From Fidelibacterota bacterium (GTDB lineage Bacteria > Fidelibacterota > Marinisomatia > Marinisomatales > TCS55): 64,000 nucleotides of DNA. The notes under the pieces are model-generated. The model was given only the letters and a program-made list of their open reading frames with translations. It was not told the origin of the DNA and made no database searches. Shown piece by piece: positions 9,172 to 18,261 of the stretch; positions within the stretch are counted from its first letter, which is position 1, and every line of letters starts with the position of its first letter. The DNA lies in NCBI GenBank assembly GCA_012964665.1, contig DTTO01000065.1, positions 1-64,000 of the forward strand. The letters are read 5' to 3'. Made by a program: the position numbers and the translations under genes.

Positions 9172-11610
9172 CTACTTCAGTGTCACTTTAAAAAATAAGG
9201 TAATCGTCATGGGTAACAGCATTACATCTGAGACTAATACGGGGACAACATCCATGTCATATTCACGGTAATTGACATTTTTCCGATTATAAAGATTAAA
9301 AGCTGATATACCCACATCCCATTTAAAATCAGGTGTGTGCATTTGCCGAAAGATACTGAGATCCATGCGATGGTAATCTGGAAGTCGAAAGCCGTTCTTA
9401 TCGCTGACATGGATATAGTTGAATTCATCTCCATTCAAAAGCGGTAAATAATATCTGCTTTGGGGCGTCGTATAAGGTGTACCAGTAGCATACACAAATG
9501 TAGAAGCGAAATTCCAGGGACCCCATTTATAGATTCCAACAATTTTAGCTTCATGGGTTTTATCGTGGCTGGCAGGATATGGTTCCGGTGCCAAGGCGCC
9601 AAAATCATATTCTACACTGCTATAAGTGTAACTGATCCACCCATTAAAAGCACCGGATTTTTTCTGAGCTAAGAATTCCAAACCTTCCGAATATCCGTCA
9701 CCAAAGAAAAAGTAGTTTCCATAATCAGCCAATTCCTGGAACCTCCGTGTATACTCCACAAGTCCATCTAAGTATTTCCGATATCCTTCAATTTCAAACA
9801 AGTATTTCCGGGTTTCATATTTCATCCCCAGAATCTGGTGCTCCGCCGAACCAGGAGGTATATTGTCATCAGAAACCAGCCAGAAATTGGAATTACCTTG
9901 AAGTACATCCTCCAAAACTATATTATTAATGAATTGAAAATAATTTCCCCAGGCCCCACTAATGGTAAACTGATCTGTGACATGCCATGTTAAAAACAAA
10001 CGCGGTGAAATAAAAATTGAATCAGATGCCATATCCAGGATAAATAAACTATCTAATCCCATTTGGGAGCTTGCTCGCAGACCGGCGCCAAGCGTTAATT
10101 TCGAAGTTACATTCCAGCGATCCTCCAGGTAAAGGCTCGCGAGAAAAGTATTAGATTCTAAATCCAGGATAGGAATTGTATCAGAAACGGCAATATCATA
10201 ATGGGTACCCAGGTTGGTAAACTCCAGACCAAATTCAAGAATGTGTTTGGCGCTGGCATGATAGACATTGTCTAAGCGATAAGATTGGTCCATGGCGCCA
10301 TTCCCTTCAGCAATCTTGAATGTTCTTCCACCACCTCCCAGGGCATATAAATGTCGGTCATAGTTACTTTTAAATTGAGATGAACTCATAAGCGCCTGAG
10401 TTGAGAATCGGTTGGTCCAGCGGTGATTCCACCGCATGGATACACCCAAATTACCCCAGTCTGTATTATTGTCATCCATACGGGTGATGGTTTGTTGCTG
10501 GTTTCCGCCACCAAATCCGCCGCCGCCGCCAGGGCGATTACGGGCACCTTCTGTTTGGCGCGACTCATTCAAGAAATCTTTACCGCCATACATACTGATA
10601 CTGATCACATCTTTATTCCCGGGAGTAAAGGTGACCTTATTGTGTAGGTCATAAAAATAAAAGGTTGGAAAAACCTGCTGTTGAAAGGCATCCTCCTGAT
10701 TCGGATTATTCGTGTTAATTTGGCGCCGATTATTAGTAGGCACTTCATCATCACCCGTTACAAATTCATACATTTTATCAAAAAATGGGCTGGACATGAA
10801 ATCAGAATAGGACCTACGGAATGAAAACAGCCAGCTGCCACCTAAAATGATCGGAGTTTCATATAATATCTGGGTGGACATTAGGTTTGCTCCAAGGCCG
10901 AATTGCCGCCGTGTCAAATCTCCATTTTTCCCCGTCATATCAATTACACTGGAAAGCCTGCCACCATATTTTGAAGGAAATCCTCCCTTGTAAACCTGTA
11001 CATCTTTTATGGCATCAGCATTAAATGCGCTGAACATGCCGAAAAAATGATCCACATGGTAAATATTCATACCATCTAATAGAATCATGTTCTGGTTCGA
11101 TGCACCACCACGGACATTAATTCCCGATGATCCATCACCCGTGCTGCTAATACCGGGCAATAATTGCAAGGAACGAAAAATGTCTACTTCACCCATGTTT
11201 GGGAGCAAAGCCAATTGACGTGGAGATATGGTTACTTTACTTACTTCATCGGCGCTTTTCATAATTTGGTATTCGTCTGCAATAACATCCACGGCCTGGA
11301 AATCCAATGCTTCCATTTTGAGACGGATATCCAATTGTTTTTGTGGCTCCGAATTATCATACCCAATCGTTACGCTGCGATAGCCAATATAGGATATCAT
11401 TAAAGAGCATGGCACAGCAGGTATGTCAACCAGTACAAATTGTCCATCTGAATTGGTCGTGATACCCCGATTCATTTTGAGGACAACAATATTGGCATAG
11501 GGCAAAGGCTCCAGGTTATCCATATCCAATACAACACCGGAAATATCCTGGGTGCGATCTTGAGTAAAGACAATGGATAGGAGTAGTAACCCTAATAAAA
11601 TCTTTTTCAT
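9172..11610 (-). CDS. TonB-dependent outer-membrane receptor with carboxypeptidase-like regulatory domain
   Basis: An 812-residue outer-membrane protein. A signal peptide (MKKILLGLLLLSIVFTQ) is followed by a CarboxypepD_reg-like beta-sandwich (DISGVVLDMDNLEPLPYANI), then a plug domain (about residues 115-215, with GINVRGGASNQNMILLDGM) and a beta-barrel to the C-terminus ending in an aromatic/hydrophobic strand. A glycine-rich stretch occurs mid-barrel near residue 370. The ATG at 11610 overlaps the upstream stop as TGATG. Together with the DUF4249 lipoprotein it forms a surface uptake pair. The ligand is unknown. Confidence 0.92.
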   Translation of the reverse strand: MKKILLGLLLLSIVFTQDRTQDISGVVLDMDNLEPLPYANIVVLKMNRGITTNSDGQFVLVDIPAVPCSLMISYIGYRSVTIGYDNSEPQKQLDIRLKMEALDFQAVDVIADEYQIMKSADEVSKVTISPRQLALLPNMGEVDIFRSLQLLPGISSTGDGSSGINVRGGASNQNMILLDGMNIYHVDHFFGMFSAFNADAIKDVQVYKGGFPSKYGGRLSSVIDMTGKNGDLTRRQFGLGANLMSTQILYETPIILGGSWLFSFRRSYSDFMSSPFFDKMYEFVTGDDEVPTNNRRQINTNNPNQEDAFQQQVFPTFYFYDLHNKVTFTPGNKDVISISMYGGKDFLNESRQTEGARNRPGGGGGFGGGNQQQTITRMDDNNTDWGNLGVSMRWNHRWTNRFSTQALMSSSQFKSNYDRHLYALGGGGRTFKIAEGNGAMDQSYRLDNVYHASAKHILEFGLEFTNLGTHYDIAVSDTIPILDLESNTFLASLYLEDRWNVTSKLTLGAGLRASSQMGLDSLFILDMASDSIFISPRLFLTWHVTDQFTISGAWGNYFQFINNIVLEDVLQGNSNFWLVSDDNIPPGSAEHQILGMKYETRKYLFEIEGYRKYLDGLVEYTRRFQELADYGNYFFFGDGYSEGLEFLAQKKSGAFNGWISYTYSSVEYDFGALAPEPYPASHDKTHEAKIVGIYKWGPWNFASTFVYATGTPYTTPQSRYYLPLLNGDEFNYIHVSDKNGFRLPDYHRMDLSIFRQMHTPDFKWDVGISAFNLYNRKNVNYREYDMDVVPVLVSDVMLLPMTITLFFKVTLK

Positions 11611-12011
11611 CAATTGATTCCCTTGCGCTGCCCCTGTCTACGCCTTTGCTCTCCCATACCTCTTTCTTCCATACGTCGGCGTCTTTCTTTCTGCTGAGCT
11701 TTTAATTCTTTATCGTATTTTTTATACTGTTGCTTATTAAGAATTTTCTTGATCTTTTTATCCCGCTGTTTCTGAATATCCTGCATGGCATACCTCATTC
11801 CCATGCGATCACCGCTGGGATTATCCATCATGCTCATCATTTCAGACCTAAAATTTTCTTGAATTTCAACCATTTGCTTAGCCTGTTCATCAGTTAGGTC
11901 CAGTTTCTTTACCCAGTCGATAGGTTCCGCTCCCTGTCGCATCATTCTTTGAGCAGGCGTTGCAGATACACAAAATAAAAGCAAAATCAATGATAAAATG
12001 CGCAATTTCAT
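11610..12011 (-). CDS. Periplasmic Spy/CpxP-like (LTxxQ-type) protein
   Basis: A 133-residue secreted protein. The track start is too far upstream; the ATG at 12011 follows GGGGAGG at seven bases and opens a signal peptide (MKLRILSLILLLFCVSATPA). The mature protein contains LDLTDEQAKQMVEIQ and a second helix with KKIKKILNKQQYKKYDKEL, the paired LTxxQ-like helices of Spy/CpxP/zinc-resistance proteins, and a highly basic C-terminus (RRRMEERGMGEQRRRQGQRKG). Such proteins act as periplasmic chaperones or stress sensors. It is the first gene of the TonB receptor operon. Confidence 0.72.
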   Translation of the reverse strand: MKLRILSLILLLFCVSATPAQRMMRQGAEPIDWVKKLDLTDEQAKQMVEIQENFRSEMMSMMDNPSGDRMGMRYAMQDIQKQRDKKIKKILNKQQYKKYDKELKAQQKERRRRMEERGMGEQRRRQGQRKGIN

Positions 12012-12126
12012 ACAGATACCTCCCCAATTGGCCAAACGATTTATCAATTTAGACGGCATGGTTTAAGAAAAAGTTAAAAAAGTGCCGCAATATAATTCAT
12101 CCGGTATATTGTCGTTTCGACTATTA

Positions 12127-12609
12127 TTATTTTATAGCTTTAAAATCCAGAGCCAGAGAATTTACACAGTACCGCAGTCCGGTTGGTCTTGGGCCATCTT
12201 CAAACACATGCCCCAGATGAGAATCACACTTGGCGCAGGTAATTTCTGTTCGGATCATGCCAAAACTTAAATCTTTTTTTGTATTAACCTTGGTTTCATC
12301 TATCGCATCAAAAAAGGCCGGCCAGCCTGAACCAGAATCATATTTTGTATTTGAACTGAAAAGTTCATTCTCACATCCGGCACAGACATAGGTTCCTTTA
12401 TCTTTATGTTTGTAGTATTTCCCGGTAAATGCCATTTCCGTTCCTTTTTCCCTGAGAATCTGGTACTGTTCAGGCGTGAGACAGGTTTGCCATTCGTTCT
12501 CGGATTTAACCACTTTATCCATTACAAATCCTTTCGGTACATCATTCGTCTGGCCAGTAATAAAAAAGACGGCCATCAATAATGCTGTTATGAATCCAAT
12601 TTTTTTCAT
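12127..12609 (-). CDS. msrB: Peptide-methionine (R)-S-oxide reductase MsrB, exported
   Basis: A 160-residue enzyme that reduces the R epimer of methionine sulfoxide in proteins. An N-terminal signal ([20 protein letters not shown]) suggests a periplasmic form. Two CxxC zinc pairs are visible (CAGCENELF and [10 protein letters not shown]), with GSGWPAFF and the catalytic cysteine in [11 protein letters not shown] near residue 147. Length is normal for MsrB plus a signal peptide. The catalytic residue is Cys, not Sec. It stands alone between the TonB operon and the VOC/pirin genes. Confidence 0.95.
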   Translation of the reverse strand: MKKIGFITALLMAVFFITGQTNDVPKGFVMDKVVKSENEWQTCLTPEQYQILREKGTEMAFTGKYYKHKDKGTYVCAGCENELFSSNTKYDSGSGWPAFFDAIDETKVNTKKDLSFGMIRTEITCAKCDSHLGHVFEDGPRPTGLRYCVNSLALDFKAIK

Positions 12610-12688
12610 GAGGTAAATCTCTTTTTTCCCAAGATAAACGAATTTACACTATTTCGGGTTTCATTCCATTAAATCTGTTTGCAGTATA

Positions 12689-13138
12689 TCATAGTTTCAA
12701 TGGTTTGATCGGCGACATAACAAGGGATAGATCTTTTTGCCAATCAATGTTGGGATCATCAATATAAAGTTCCACTTCATTCCCATCCGGATCTTCCAGG
12801 TAAATGCTCTTGCTCACAGTATGATCGCTCATACCGGAAATTTTGATTCCTGCACTAGTCAATTCATCTCTGACGGCCTGAAGTTCATTTAACGAATCTC
12901 CAACTTTTATTCCGATATGATACAAACCAAGACGATGACCTTTCTGCGGCGCTGGCGCATTACCTACTTCGATCAATAAGATTTCATGATGTGTTCTACC
13001 GGATGTCAGTGCGACAGCCTTAAAGGGTTGCGACATCTCACCTGCCTGTTCAAAACCCAACAAATCCCCATAAAAAGCAACGGAACGAACAATATCTTTA
13101 ACATAAAAAACAACGTGTCCTAAATAATGCGACTTCAT
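12689..13138 (-). CDS. VOC-superfamily protein (glyoxalase / ring-cleavage dioxygenase fold)
   Basis: A 149-residue protein with the repeated beta-alpha-beta-beta-beta VOC module. The first metal position is in YLGHVVFYVKDI, a second His in LYHIGIKVGD near residue 72, and the terminal acidic ligand in DPDGNEVELYID. This resembles the catechol 2,3-dioxygenase-like CatE/glyoxalase group. Its start overlaps the pirin stop by four bases (ATGA), so the two are translationally coupled. Pirins and VOC enzymes are both small metal-dependent oxygenase-type folds. Substrate unknown. Confidence 0.82.
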   Translation of the reverse strand: MKSHYLGHVVFYVKDIVRSVAFYGDLLGFEQAGEMSQPFKAVALTSGRTHHEILLIEVGNAPAPQKGHRLGLYHIGIKVGDSLNELQAVRDELTSAGIKISGMSDHTVSKSIYLEDPDGNEVELYIDDPNIDWQKDLSLVMSPIKPLKL

Positions 13139-13956
13139 TTATCTAATATGCCATTCTGATAATCTTCAAATGCCTTTAAAACTTCACCTTTTGAATTCAT
13201 TACAAAAGGACCCCCACGGGCTACCGGTTCATTCAAAGGCTCGCCGGCCACAACAATAAACTTTGCCCCTTCTTTACCGGCTGTTAAATCTAATTCGCCT
13301 TCCTGATCCAATACAATAAGGTGCCCTCGATTGACCTCCCTGTCCAACTGAACGCTGCCTTCATAAATGTAAATAAATGCGTTCCAACCGTTATCGATCG
13401 GCATTGTAAAATGTATACTGAGATCTAAAACAACATCATAATAAAGCATCCCAGTATGGGGTTTCCCAGGCCCAGTAATTCCCAAAAACTTACCAGAGAT
13501 AATCCTTGCGCTGCCACCTTCAAAATCCACTGTAGGGATTCTTTCAGCAGATATATCATTGTAAGCGGGTTCAATCATTTTCTTTTCTTTAGGGAGATTA
13601 AGCCAAAGCTGAAAACCGTGCACCAACCCTTTTGTCTGCTCCGGCATTTCACTGTGAATTACACCGCGGCCAGCGGTCATCCACTGCACCGAACCATCCG
13701 TGAGATAACCTTCATTGCCCGCTGAATCTTTATGATGAAATTTTCCATTCAGCATATAGGTAATGGTTTCGAAACCTCGGTGAGGATGTGGCGGAAAACC
13801 AGCAATATAATCTTTGGGGTTATCACTGCCAAACTCATCCAGCAGTAAAAAAGGATCCAGCATATTCAACTCCATGCTCCCAATGACGCGGGTGAGATTA
13901 ACGCCTGCACCATCCATTGTCTGAACACCTTGTATAACTTTTTGGATGGACCGCAT
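13135..13956 (-). CDS. Pirin-family bicupin protein
   Basis: A 273-residue bicupin. The N-terminal cupin contains FLLLDEFG followed by the metal-binding PHPHRGFETITYML and FHHKDSAGNEG motifs; a His and a Glu in HSEMPE complete the site. The C-terminal cupin is recognisable after residue 170. I prefer the ATG at 13956 over the track's GTG at 13965. Bacterial pirins include quercetinase-like enzymes and redox regulators; the role here is not known. It sits between the aldehyde dehydrogenase and the VOC gene with gaps or overlaps of a few bases, so all three are one operon. Confidence 0.88.
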   Translation of the reverse strand: MRSIQKVIQGVQTMDGAGVNLTRVIGSMELNMLDPFLLLDEFGSDNPKDYIAGFPPHPHRGFETITYMLNGKFHHKDSAGNEGYLTDGSVQWMTAGRGVIHSEMPEQTKGLVHGFQLWLNLPKEKKMIEPAYNDISAERIPTVDFEGGSARIISGKFLGITGPGKPHTGMLYYDVVLDLSIHFTMPIDNGWNAFIYIYEGSVQLDREVNRGHLIVLDQEGELDLTAGKEGAKFIVVAGEPLNEPVARGGPFVMNSKGEVLKAFEDYQNGILDK

Positions 13957-13971
13957 TGTGTCCACTTCAAA

Positions 13972-15387
13972 TCAAATATATTTTAGCAAAAGCCGTATAA
14001 GGCGCTTCACGCGACCAGTATAGGGCGGATACAATAATTTCATGGGACTAAGACGAGACTGTTTCAGCACAGATCGTTGATTGGAAAAGGCCTTAAATCC
14101 TGCCTCTCCATGGGTACGGCCAAAACCACTATTATTAATACCACCAAAGGGCAGATTCAGCTGCATATAGTGTAAAATAGTATCATTAATTGACGTACCG
14201 CCTGCAGAAGTATTATTCAGTATATAATCGATATTTTTTCTTTTTTTGCTAAAAATATAAAGGCCCAATGGTTTAGGGTGGTCATTGATAAAGTCTGCTG
14301 CCTCCGTAATTTTATTAAAACTAATCACCGGAAGGATCGGGCCAAATATTTCTTCCGACATCACGGGAGACTCGGCTGTAACATCTGTTAAAACAGTTGG
14401 TGCAATAAAATTGGACTCAGCATCAGTTTCACCACCCATATAGACTTTATCTCCGGCGGCGGTGGTTTTTTCTAGTAATGTACTTAACCGTTCATAATGA
14501 CGTTCATTTACAATCCGAGAATAGTCCCCAGATGATTGTAGTGATCCATTATTACCACCAAATTGTTTAACAGAAACCGTTTTAACATGCTCGAGCAACT
14601 TTTCTTTCACCGATTCCTGAACAAGGACATAATCCGGAGCCAGACAAACCTGTCCGCAATTCAAAAACTTACCCCAGGATATTTTTTGGGCAGCATCCTT
14701 CAAGTTCGCTGTTTCATCTACGATTGTTGGCGATTTTCCTCCCAATTCCAAAGTAACGGTGGAGAGATGTTTCGCTGCCTTTTCCATCACGATGCTGCCA
14801 ATTTTAGGGCTGCCGGTAAAAAAGATATGGTGGAAAGGTTTGTCTAGTAATGCTTCGGCTACAGTGGCATCGCCTTCAAAAAGAGCTACCTCATTATTTT
14901 CAAAAAGGTCACTTACCATCTGAGCCATAAGCGCCGCTGAATGGGGAGTTAATTCAGATGGCTTAATCACTGCACAGTTACCCGCAGCTATAGCACAGAC
15001 CAAAGGGCTAATGGTTAAACTAAATGGAAAATTCCAAGGTGTAATAATTAGCACTACTCCCTTTGGTTCATATTGAGACCAGGCCTCGGCGGTAGCCAAA
15101 GCTAATGTCGGTGCCACCTTTTTTGATCTCATCCAGCTTTTAAGACCCCGACGGATATGTCGAATTTCATTAACCGCGGACCAGATTTCCGTTAAGTCCA
15201 CTTCCGAAGCTGGCTTGCTGTAATCTGAATCCATGGCTTTCTGGATCTCTATTTGGTGATCCATAAGCCAAATTTCAATGGACTTTAGTTTTGCATTTCG
15301 CTCCCGAAAAGTGGTATTGCGAATTGTTTGGCGATGTGCCAGTTGTCCCTGGAAAACGTTTTCGATTCTGGATTGGATTTCGTTCAT
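13972..15387 (-). CDS. NAD(P)-dependent aldehyde dehydrogenase, ALDH3 class
   Basis: A 471-residue cytoplasmic or membrane-associated aldehyde dehydrogenase. Landmarks are ITPWNFPFSLTISPL (cofactor entrance), FTGSPKIGSIV (Rossmann turn), LELGGKSP with the general-base Glu, the catalytic Cys in NCGQVCLAPD near residue 246, and the C-terminal PFGGINNSGFGR. The Cys context and GGINNSGxG end are those of the ALDH3/fatty aldehyde dehydrogenase class. It oxidises aldehydes to acids and could serve AlkB-derived fatty aldehydes (inference; alkB is 6 kb away). The C-terminus is hydrophobic and basic (LIRLLLKYI). First gene of the pirin/VOC operon. Confidence 0.92.
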   Translation of the reverse strand: MNEIQSRIENVFQGQLAHRQTIRNTTFRERNAKLKSIEIWLMDHQIEIQKAMDSDYSKPASEVDLTEIWSAVNEIRHIRRGLKSWMRSKKVAPTLALATAEAWSQYEPKGVVLIITPWNFPFSLTISPLVCAIAAGNCAVIKPSELTPHSAALMAQMVSDLFENNEVALFEGDATVAEALLDKPFHHIFFTGSPKIGSIVMEKAAKHLSTVTLELGGKSPTIVDETANLKDAAQKISWGKFLNCGQVCLAPDYVLVQESVKEKLLEHVKTVSVKQFGGNNGSLQSSGDYSRIVNERHYERLSTLLEKTTAAGDKVYMGGETDAESNFIAPTVLTDVTAESPVMSEEIFGPILPVISFNKITEAADFINDHPKPLGLYIFSKKRKNIDYILNNTSAGGTSINDTILHYMQLNLPFGGINNSGFGRTHGEAGFKAFSNQRSVLKQSRLSPMKLLYPPYTGRVKRLIRLLLKYI

Positions 15388-15401
15388 AGTTGTCGTTTAA
15401 C

Positions 15402-16205
15402 TTACCGACGCAGGTGAAAAATTCCTAATATGGCTAGCATGATCCCAAATGTCACCACGATTGCAGCACCGGTGGGAACATCCAAACTAATGGAAACAAA
15501 CATACCGGCTAAACTGCCTAAAATTCCAAATGACCAACCAAATATAAGTCGCCCGCGGATAGAGTCCTGAAAAATCAGTGCCGCAACGGTAGGAATAATT
15601 AAGTAAGAAAAAACGAGTAAAACTCCGGCAATTTTTACTGAAACTGTGACTACAAAACCAAACGTTACATAAAAAAGGAAATCCCAGAATCGGACTGAGC
15701 GATCCAAGCTTTTTGTATTTAAATGAGATCGAGATACTTCAAAAAATCGATCCCTGTATTTCCAATGGAACAATCCAATGGCACTATAGAGTAGGGCCAT
15801 ATACCCAATTTTTTCTGGCGTGATAAATAGTATAGATCCCACAAGGAAATGATTTAGGTGTTCAGACCCTTCTGCCGACTTACTAAATAGTAAGATCATC
15901 GCTGCCGCACATACAACGTAAGTAATCCCAATGATAGCTTCCTGGGGAACTTTTTGATTGCTGGAACGGACATAAGAAAAAAATGCAGAACCAATAAATG
16001 TAAATACTAGCGCCATCATATAACTGCCAGTGCTATCATGGTCTAATCCCATCAGGATCCCTACAGTAGACCCTAGGGCAGCCACCTGGGCCAAAGCAAG
16101 GTCAATAAATATCACGCCCCGTGTTACCACATGCAATCCAAGATAAACATGAATTCCAGTTATTACGAATGCTGCAATAAGGGGCCAAAATACGAGATCA
16201 ATCAT
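15402..16205 (-). CDS. Metal ABC transporter permease (ZnuB/MntB family)
   Basis: A 267-residue inner-membrane permease with about eight hydrophobic helices. Family signatures include GLHVVTRGVIFIDLALAQVAALG near residue 25 and VLLVFSYLIIPTVAA in the later helices. It moves Zn, Mn or Fe handed over by the adjacent binding protein. I chose the ATG at 16205, which has GGAG six bases upstream and overlaps the binding-protein stop by eight bases. No ATP-binding subunit gene is in the cluster or anywhere in the window, which is unusual for this family. Confidence 0.93.
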   Translation of the reverse strand: MIDLVFWPLIAAFVITGIHVYLGLHVVTRGVIFIDLALAQVAALGSTVGILMGLDHDSTGSYMMALVFTFIGSAFFSYVRSSNQKVPQEAIIGITYVVCAAAMILLFSKSAEGSEHLNHFLVGSILFITPEKIGYMALLYSAIGLFHWKYRDRFFEVSRSHLNTKSLDRSVRFWDFLFYVTFGFVVTVSVKIAGVLLVFSYLIIPTVAALIFQDSIRGRLIFGWSFGILGSLAGMFVSISLDVPTGAAIVVTFGIMLAILGIFHLRR

Positions 16206-17082
16206 AGGAAACTCCATACGCTTTTGCCAAAATAGTTAGGTTAGTTTCAAATAGGTTTATATAAGAGTCAGCACTTTCAATTGCACCGACAGATTGAGCC
16301 AGCTTAACCGTTTTTACCTTTGTTTTTGACGCGATAAATTTTGGTGCCCGATCACTAAAGTAAGATTCAGATGCAATGACTTCGATCCCATCACTCTTTA
16401 TTTTTTGGATGACTTGATTCAGTTTGGAAGGTGATGGAGTAATCATCGGCTTTGGTTCAAGGAAATCAACGGTTTTTAATCCAAACCGTTTTGAGAAATA
16501 AGGCCAGGAGTTATGATAAAAAATAATATCTTTATCTTTAAGATTTGAAAAGCGCTTTGTCCAAATTGAAATGGCTGAATCTAAATCTTTTTCAAACTGA
16601 GTAAGATTCGCCTGATATTGGTCAGCGTTTTTGGAATCATGGTTGATCAGTTTTTCAGCTACCATTCTTGCAATTAATTTCCCATTCTCCGGATCTAACC
16701 AGTAATGTGGATTACCAAACCGATGGATATCCCCCATGCTGGCATCAATCTGACCGGTTGGGACCTCCATTTTATTGATCCCTACCGAACAGTCCACTAT
16801 CAAAACCTTTCGATTCCGCGAACCATCAATGATTTGTTGAGCCCAAAGGTCTAATTCCATTCCAACCATAAAATAAATATCTGCCTTTCTCACCTTAAGC
16901 ATATATGAAGGCAATATTTCTACATAATGCGGGTCCTGGTTGCCTCTGGCAATACTGGTTACTGTGACGTGATCACCACCAATTATTTTCGCTATATCTG
17001 CAATATCTGTCGTAGAGGTCACTATCCGAACTTTCCCAAAAAGAAAAGATATCATTGACATTATAATGATTAATGTTCGCAT
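16198..17082 (-). CDS. Metal ABC transporter substrate-binding protein (ZnuA-like)
   Basis: A 294-residue periplasmic cluster A-I binding protein. A signal peptide (MRTLIIIMSMISFLFGKVRI) opens it. Likely metal ligands are His in QDPHYVE, His in NPHYWLDP, His in FYHNSWPYF and an acidic residue in the C-terminal lobe; VGMELDLWAQQ is the family helix. It lacks the long internal His-rich loop seen in many ZnuA proteins; that feature is found instead in the barrel encoded just upstream. The ATG at 17082 sits beside the barrel gene's stop. Zinc is the most likely metal, given the neighbours. Confidence 0.92.
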   Translation of the reverse strand: MRTLIIIMSMISFLFGKVRIVTSTTDIADIAKIIGGDHVTVTSIARGNQDPHYVEILPSYMLKVRKADIYFMVGMELDLWAQQIIDGSRNRKVLIVDCSVGINKMEVPTGQIDASMGDIHRFGNPHYWLDPENGKLIARMVAEKLINHDSKNADQYQANLTQFEKDLDSAISIWTKRFSNLKDKDIIFYHNSWPYFSKRFGLKTVDFLEPKPMITPSPSKLNQVIQKIKSDGIEVIASESYFSDRAPKFIASKTKVKTVKLAQSVGAIESADSYINLFETNLTILAKAYGVSYD

Positions 17083-17085
17083 CAA

Positions 17086-18183
17086 TTAATACCGGTGTGG
17101 TTTATGGGGACCCAATGACCAGATAATCTGAATGGTTGTTTTCAGATATTTTTTATGATTCTTTTCATCATTCTCGCGTTCTAATTGTCCAATCTTTAAT
17201 CGCAATACCGCTGATTCTTCTACGGGGCTGAAGCCAAAAAATATCGATGGGTTCATACCTTCATCATCCGCCAGGCCTAATGACCAATAATCGATCAAGA
17301 CACCAAAATTATATGCCTTATTGAACTGGAAATTAACCATGGCATAAGCTACTGTAAGTTTTTCATCCGGATGGACTGCCTTTTCCATGTATTCATCTTC
17401 CAAACTGTGCTGTAAAACTTCTGCCTGAAGTGTCAAGGACCGGTATTTGTTTGGGCGCCATTTATATTTGAAATCAGCACCCAATATTTGTTCAGCTTTC
17501 CCTGAGTATCCACTTAAGCCTAATTCGAGGTGGTTCACATTATTGAGTTCAAAAAAATGGGACCAACGAATTGAAAATGCATTTGTCTGCTTCTCTCTTC
17601 CATGGTCTTTTTCATCATCATGATTATGATCATCTTTATCTTTATGGTCATTTTCATGGTCATGATCATCTTCATCTTTCTCATAATCGCTATAATCATG
17701 ACTGCTAATTCCTGAATCAAAATAGCCCAAAGAAAAATTGCTGTACCAAGGCAGAGGTAGGAATACGTTAGTTTCAACACCTGTAGCGGACCAGAATTCT
17801 TCACCCAATATTTTGGCCATACCGGCAGGTACTTCGATAAAAGGGAATAAGTGGGCATGGGATTGGTTAATCTTTCCAAGGTCCGGTCTGAATTTCCCTG
17901 CCCTTAGTCCGAGACCGAAAGGGAGCCCTCTTTCAATTGTCATTACGGCTTCTTCTAACTCTATTGGAGAATCATCATTATGTTTGTGTAAATAGATATC
18001 AGCCCGGGCAAAGGGGTTTACATATCCTTGGACTGCAATTTCAATTCCCGAGGTTAATAAACTTGGATCCTTGTGGAGATGATCCATAACCAGATCACCT
18101 ATTACACTGAATTGAGGATTTACAGTGGTCTGACTAAAAGTAAATGTTGTGAATAATATCCCCCCGACTAATTTTTTCAACAT
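17086..18183 (-). CDS. Outer-membrane beta-barrel protein with His/Asp-rich loop, probable metal porin
   Basis: A 365-residue protein with a signal peptide (MLKKLVGGILFTTFTFS) and alternating beta-strands typical of an outer-membrane porin-like barrel. Around residues 165-195 it has a strongly acidic, His-rich insertion (KDEDDHDHENDHKDKDDHNH) of the sort that binds zinc or other divalent metals. It is directly upstream of the ABC binding protein, separated by a few bases, and both lie downstream of a small His/Cys-containing secreted protein. It likely admits or concentrates metal at the cell surface (inference). No TonB plug domain is visible, so it is not a ZnuD-type receptor. Confidence 0.75.
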   Translation of the reverse strand: MLKKLVGGILFTTFTFSQTTVNPQFSVIGDLVMDHLHKDPSLLTSGIEIAVQGYVNPFARADIYLHKHNDDSPIELEEAVMTIERGLPFGLGLRAGKFRPDLGKINQSHAHLFPFIEVPAGMAKILGEEFWSATGVETNVFLPLPWYSNFSLGYFDSGISSHDYSDYEKDEDDHDHENDHKDKDDHNHDDEKDHGREKQTNAFSIRWSHFFELNNVNHLELGLSGYSGKAEQILGADFKYKWRPNKYRSLTLQAEVLQHSLEDEYMEKAVHPDEKLTVAYAMVNFQFNKAYNFGVLIDYWSLGLADDEGMNPSIFFGFSPVEESAVLRLKIGQLERENDEKNHKKYLKTTIQIIWSLGPHKPHRY

Positions 18184-18223
18184 AATATACTTCCTCTATT
18201 GTGTATGTTGATTTTTCGGAAAT

Positions 18224-18240
18224 CCCCTTTAAAAAAGGGG
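18224..18240. other. Perfect inverted repeat between the small metal-linked gene and the barrel gene
   Basis: CCCCTTT-AAA-AAAGGGG forms a perfect 7-bp stem in the 78-bp gap. On the minus (transcribed) strand no T-run follows the stem, so it is not a classic terminator. It could be an mRNA processing or partial attenuation site within the metal-uptake operon. Confidence 0.4.
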
Positions 18241-18261
18241 AAGTGTCATTTAGTGGTATAA

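Noticed and set aside
10423-10654. Plus-strand ORFs within the TonB receptor
   Set aside because: Antisense shadows created by the Gly-rich barrel segment; no ribosome site or family similarity.
17535-17879. 114-residue minus ORF in the His-rich region
   Set aside because: Out-of-frame reading of the barrel gene's low-complexity His/Asp loop; gives an artificial Met/Lys/Ile repeat.
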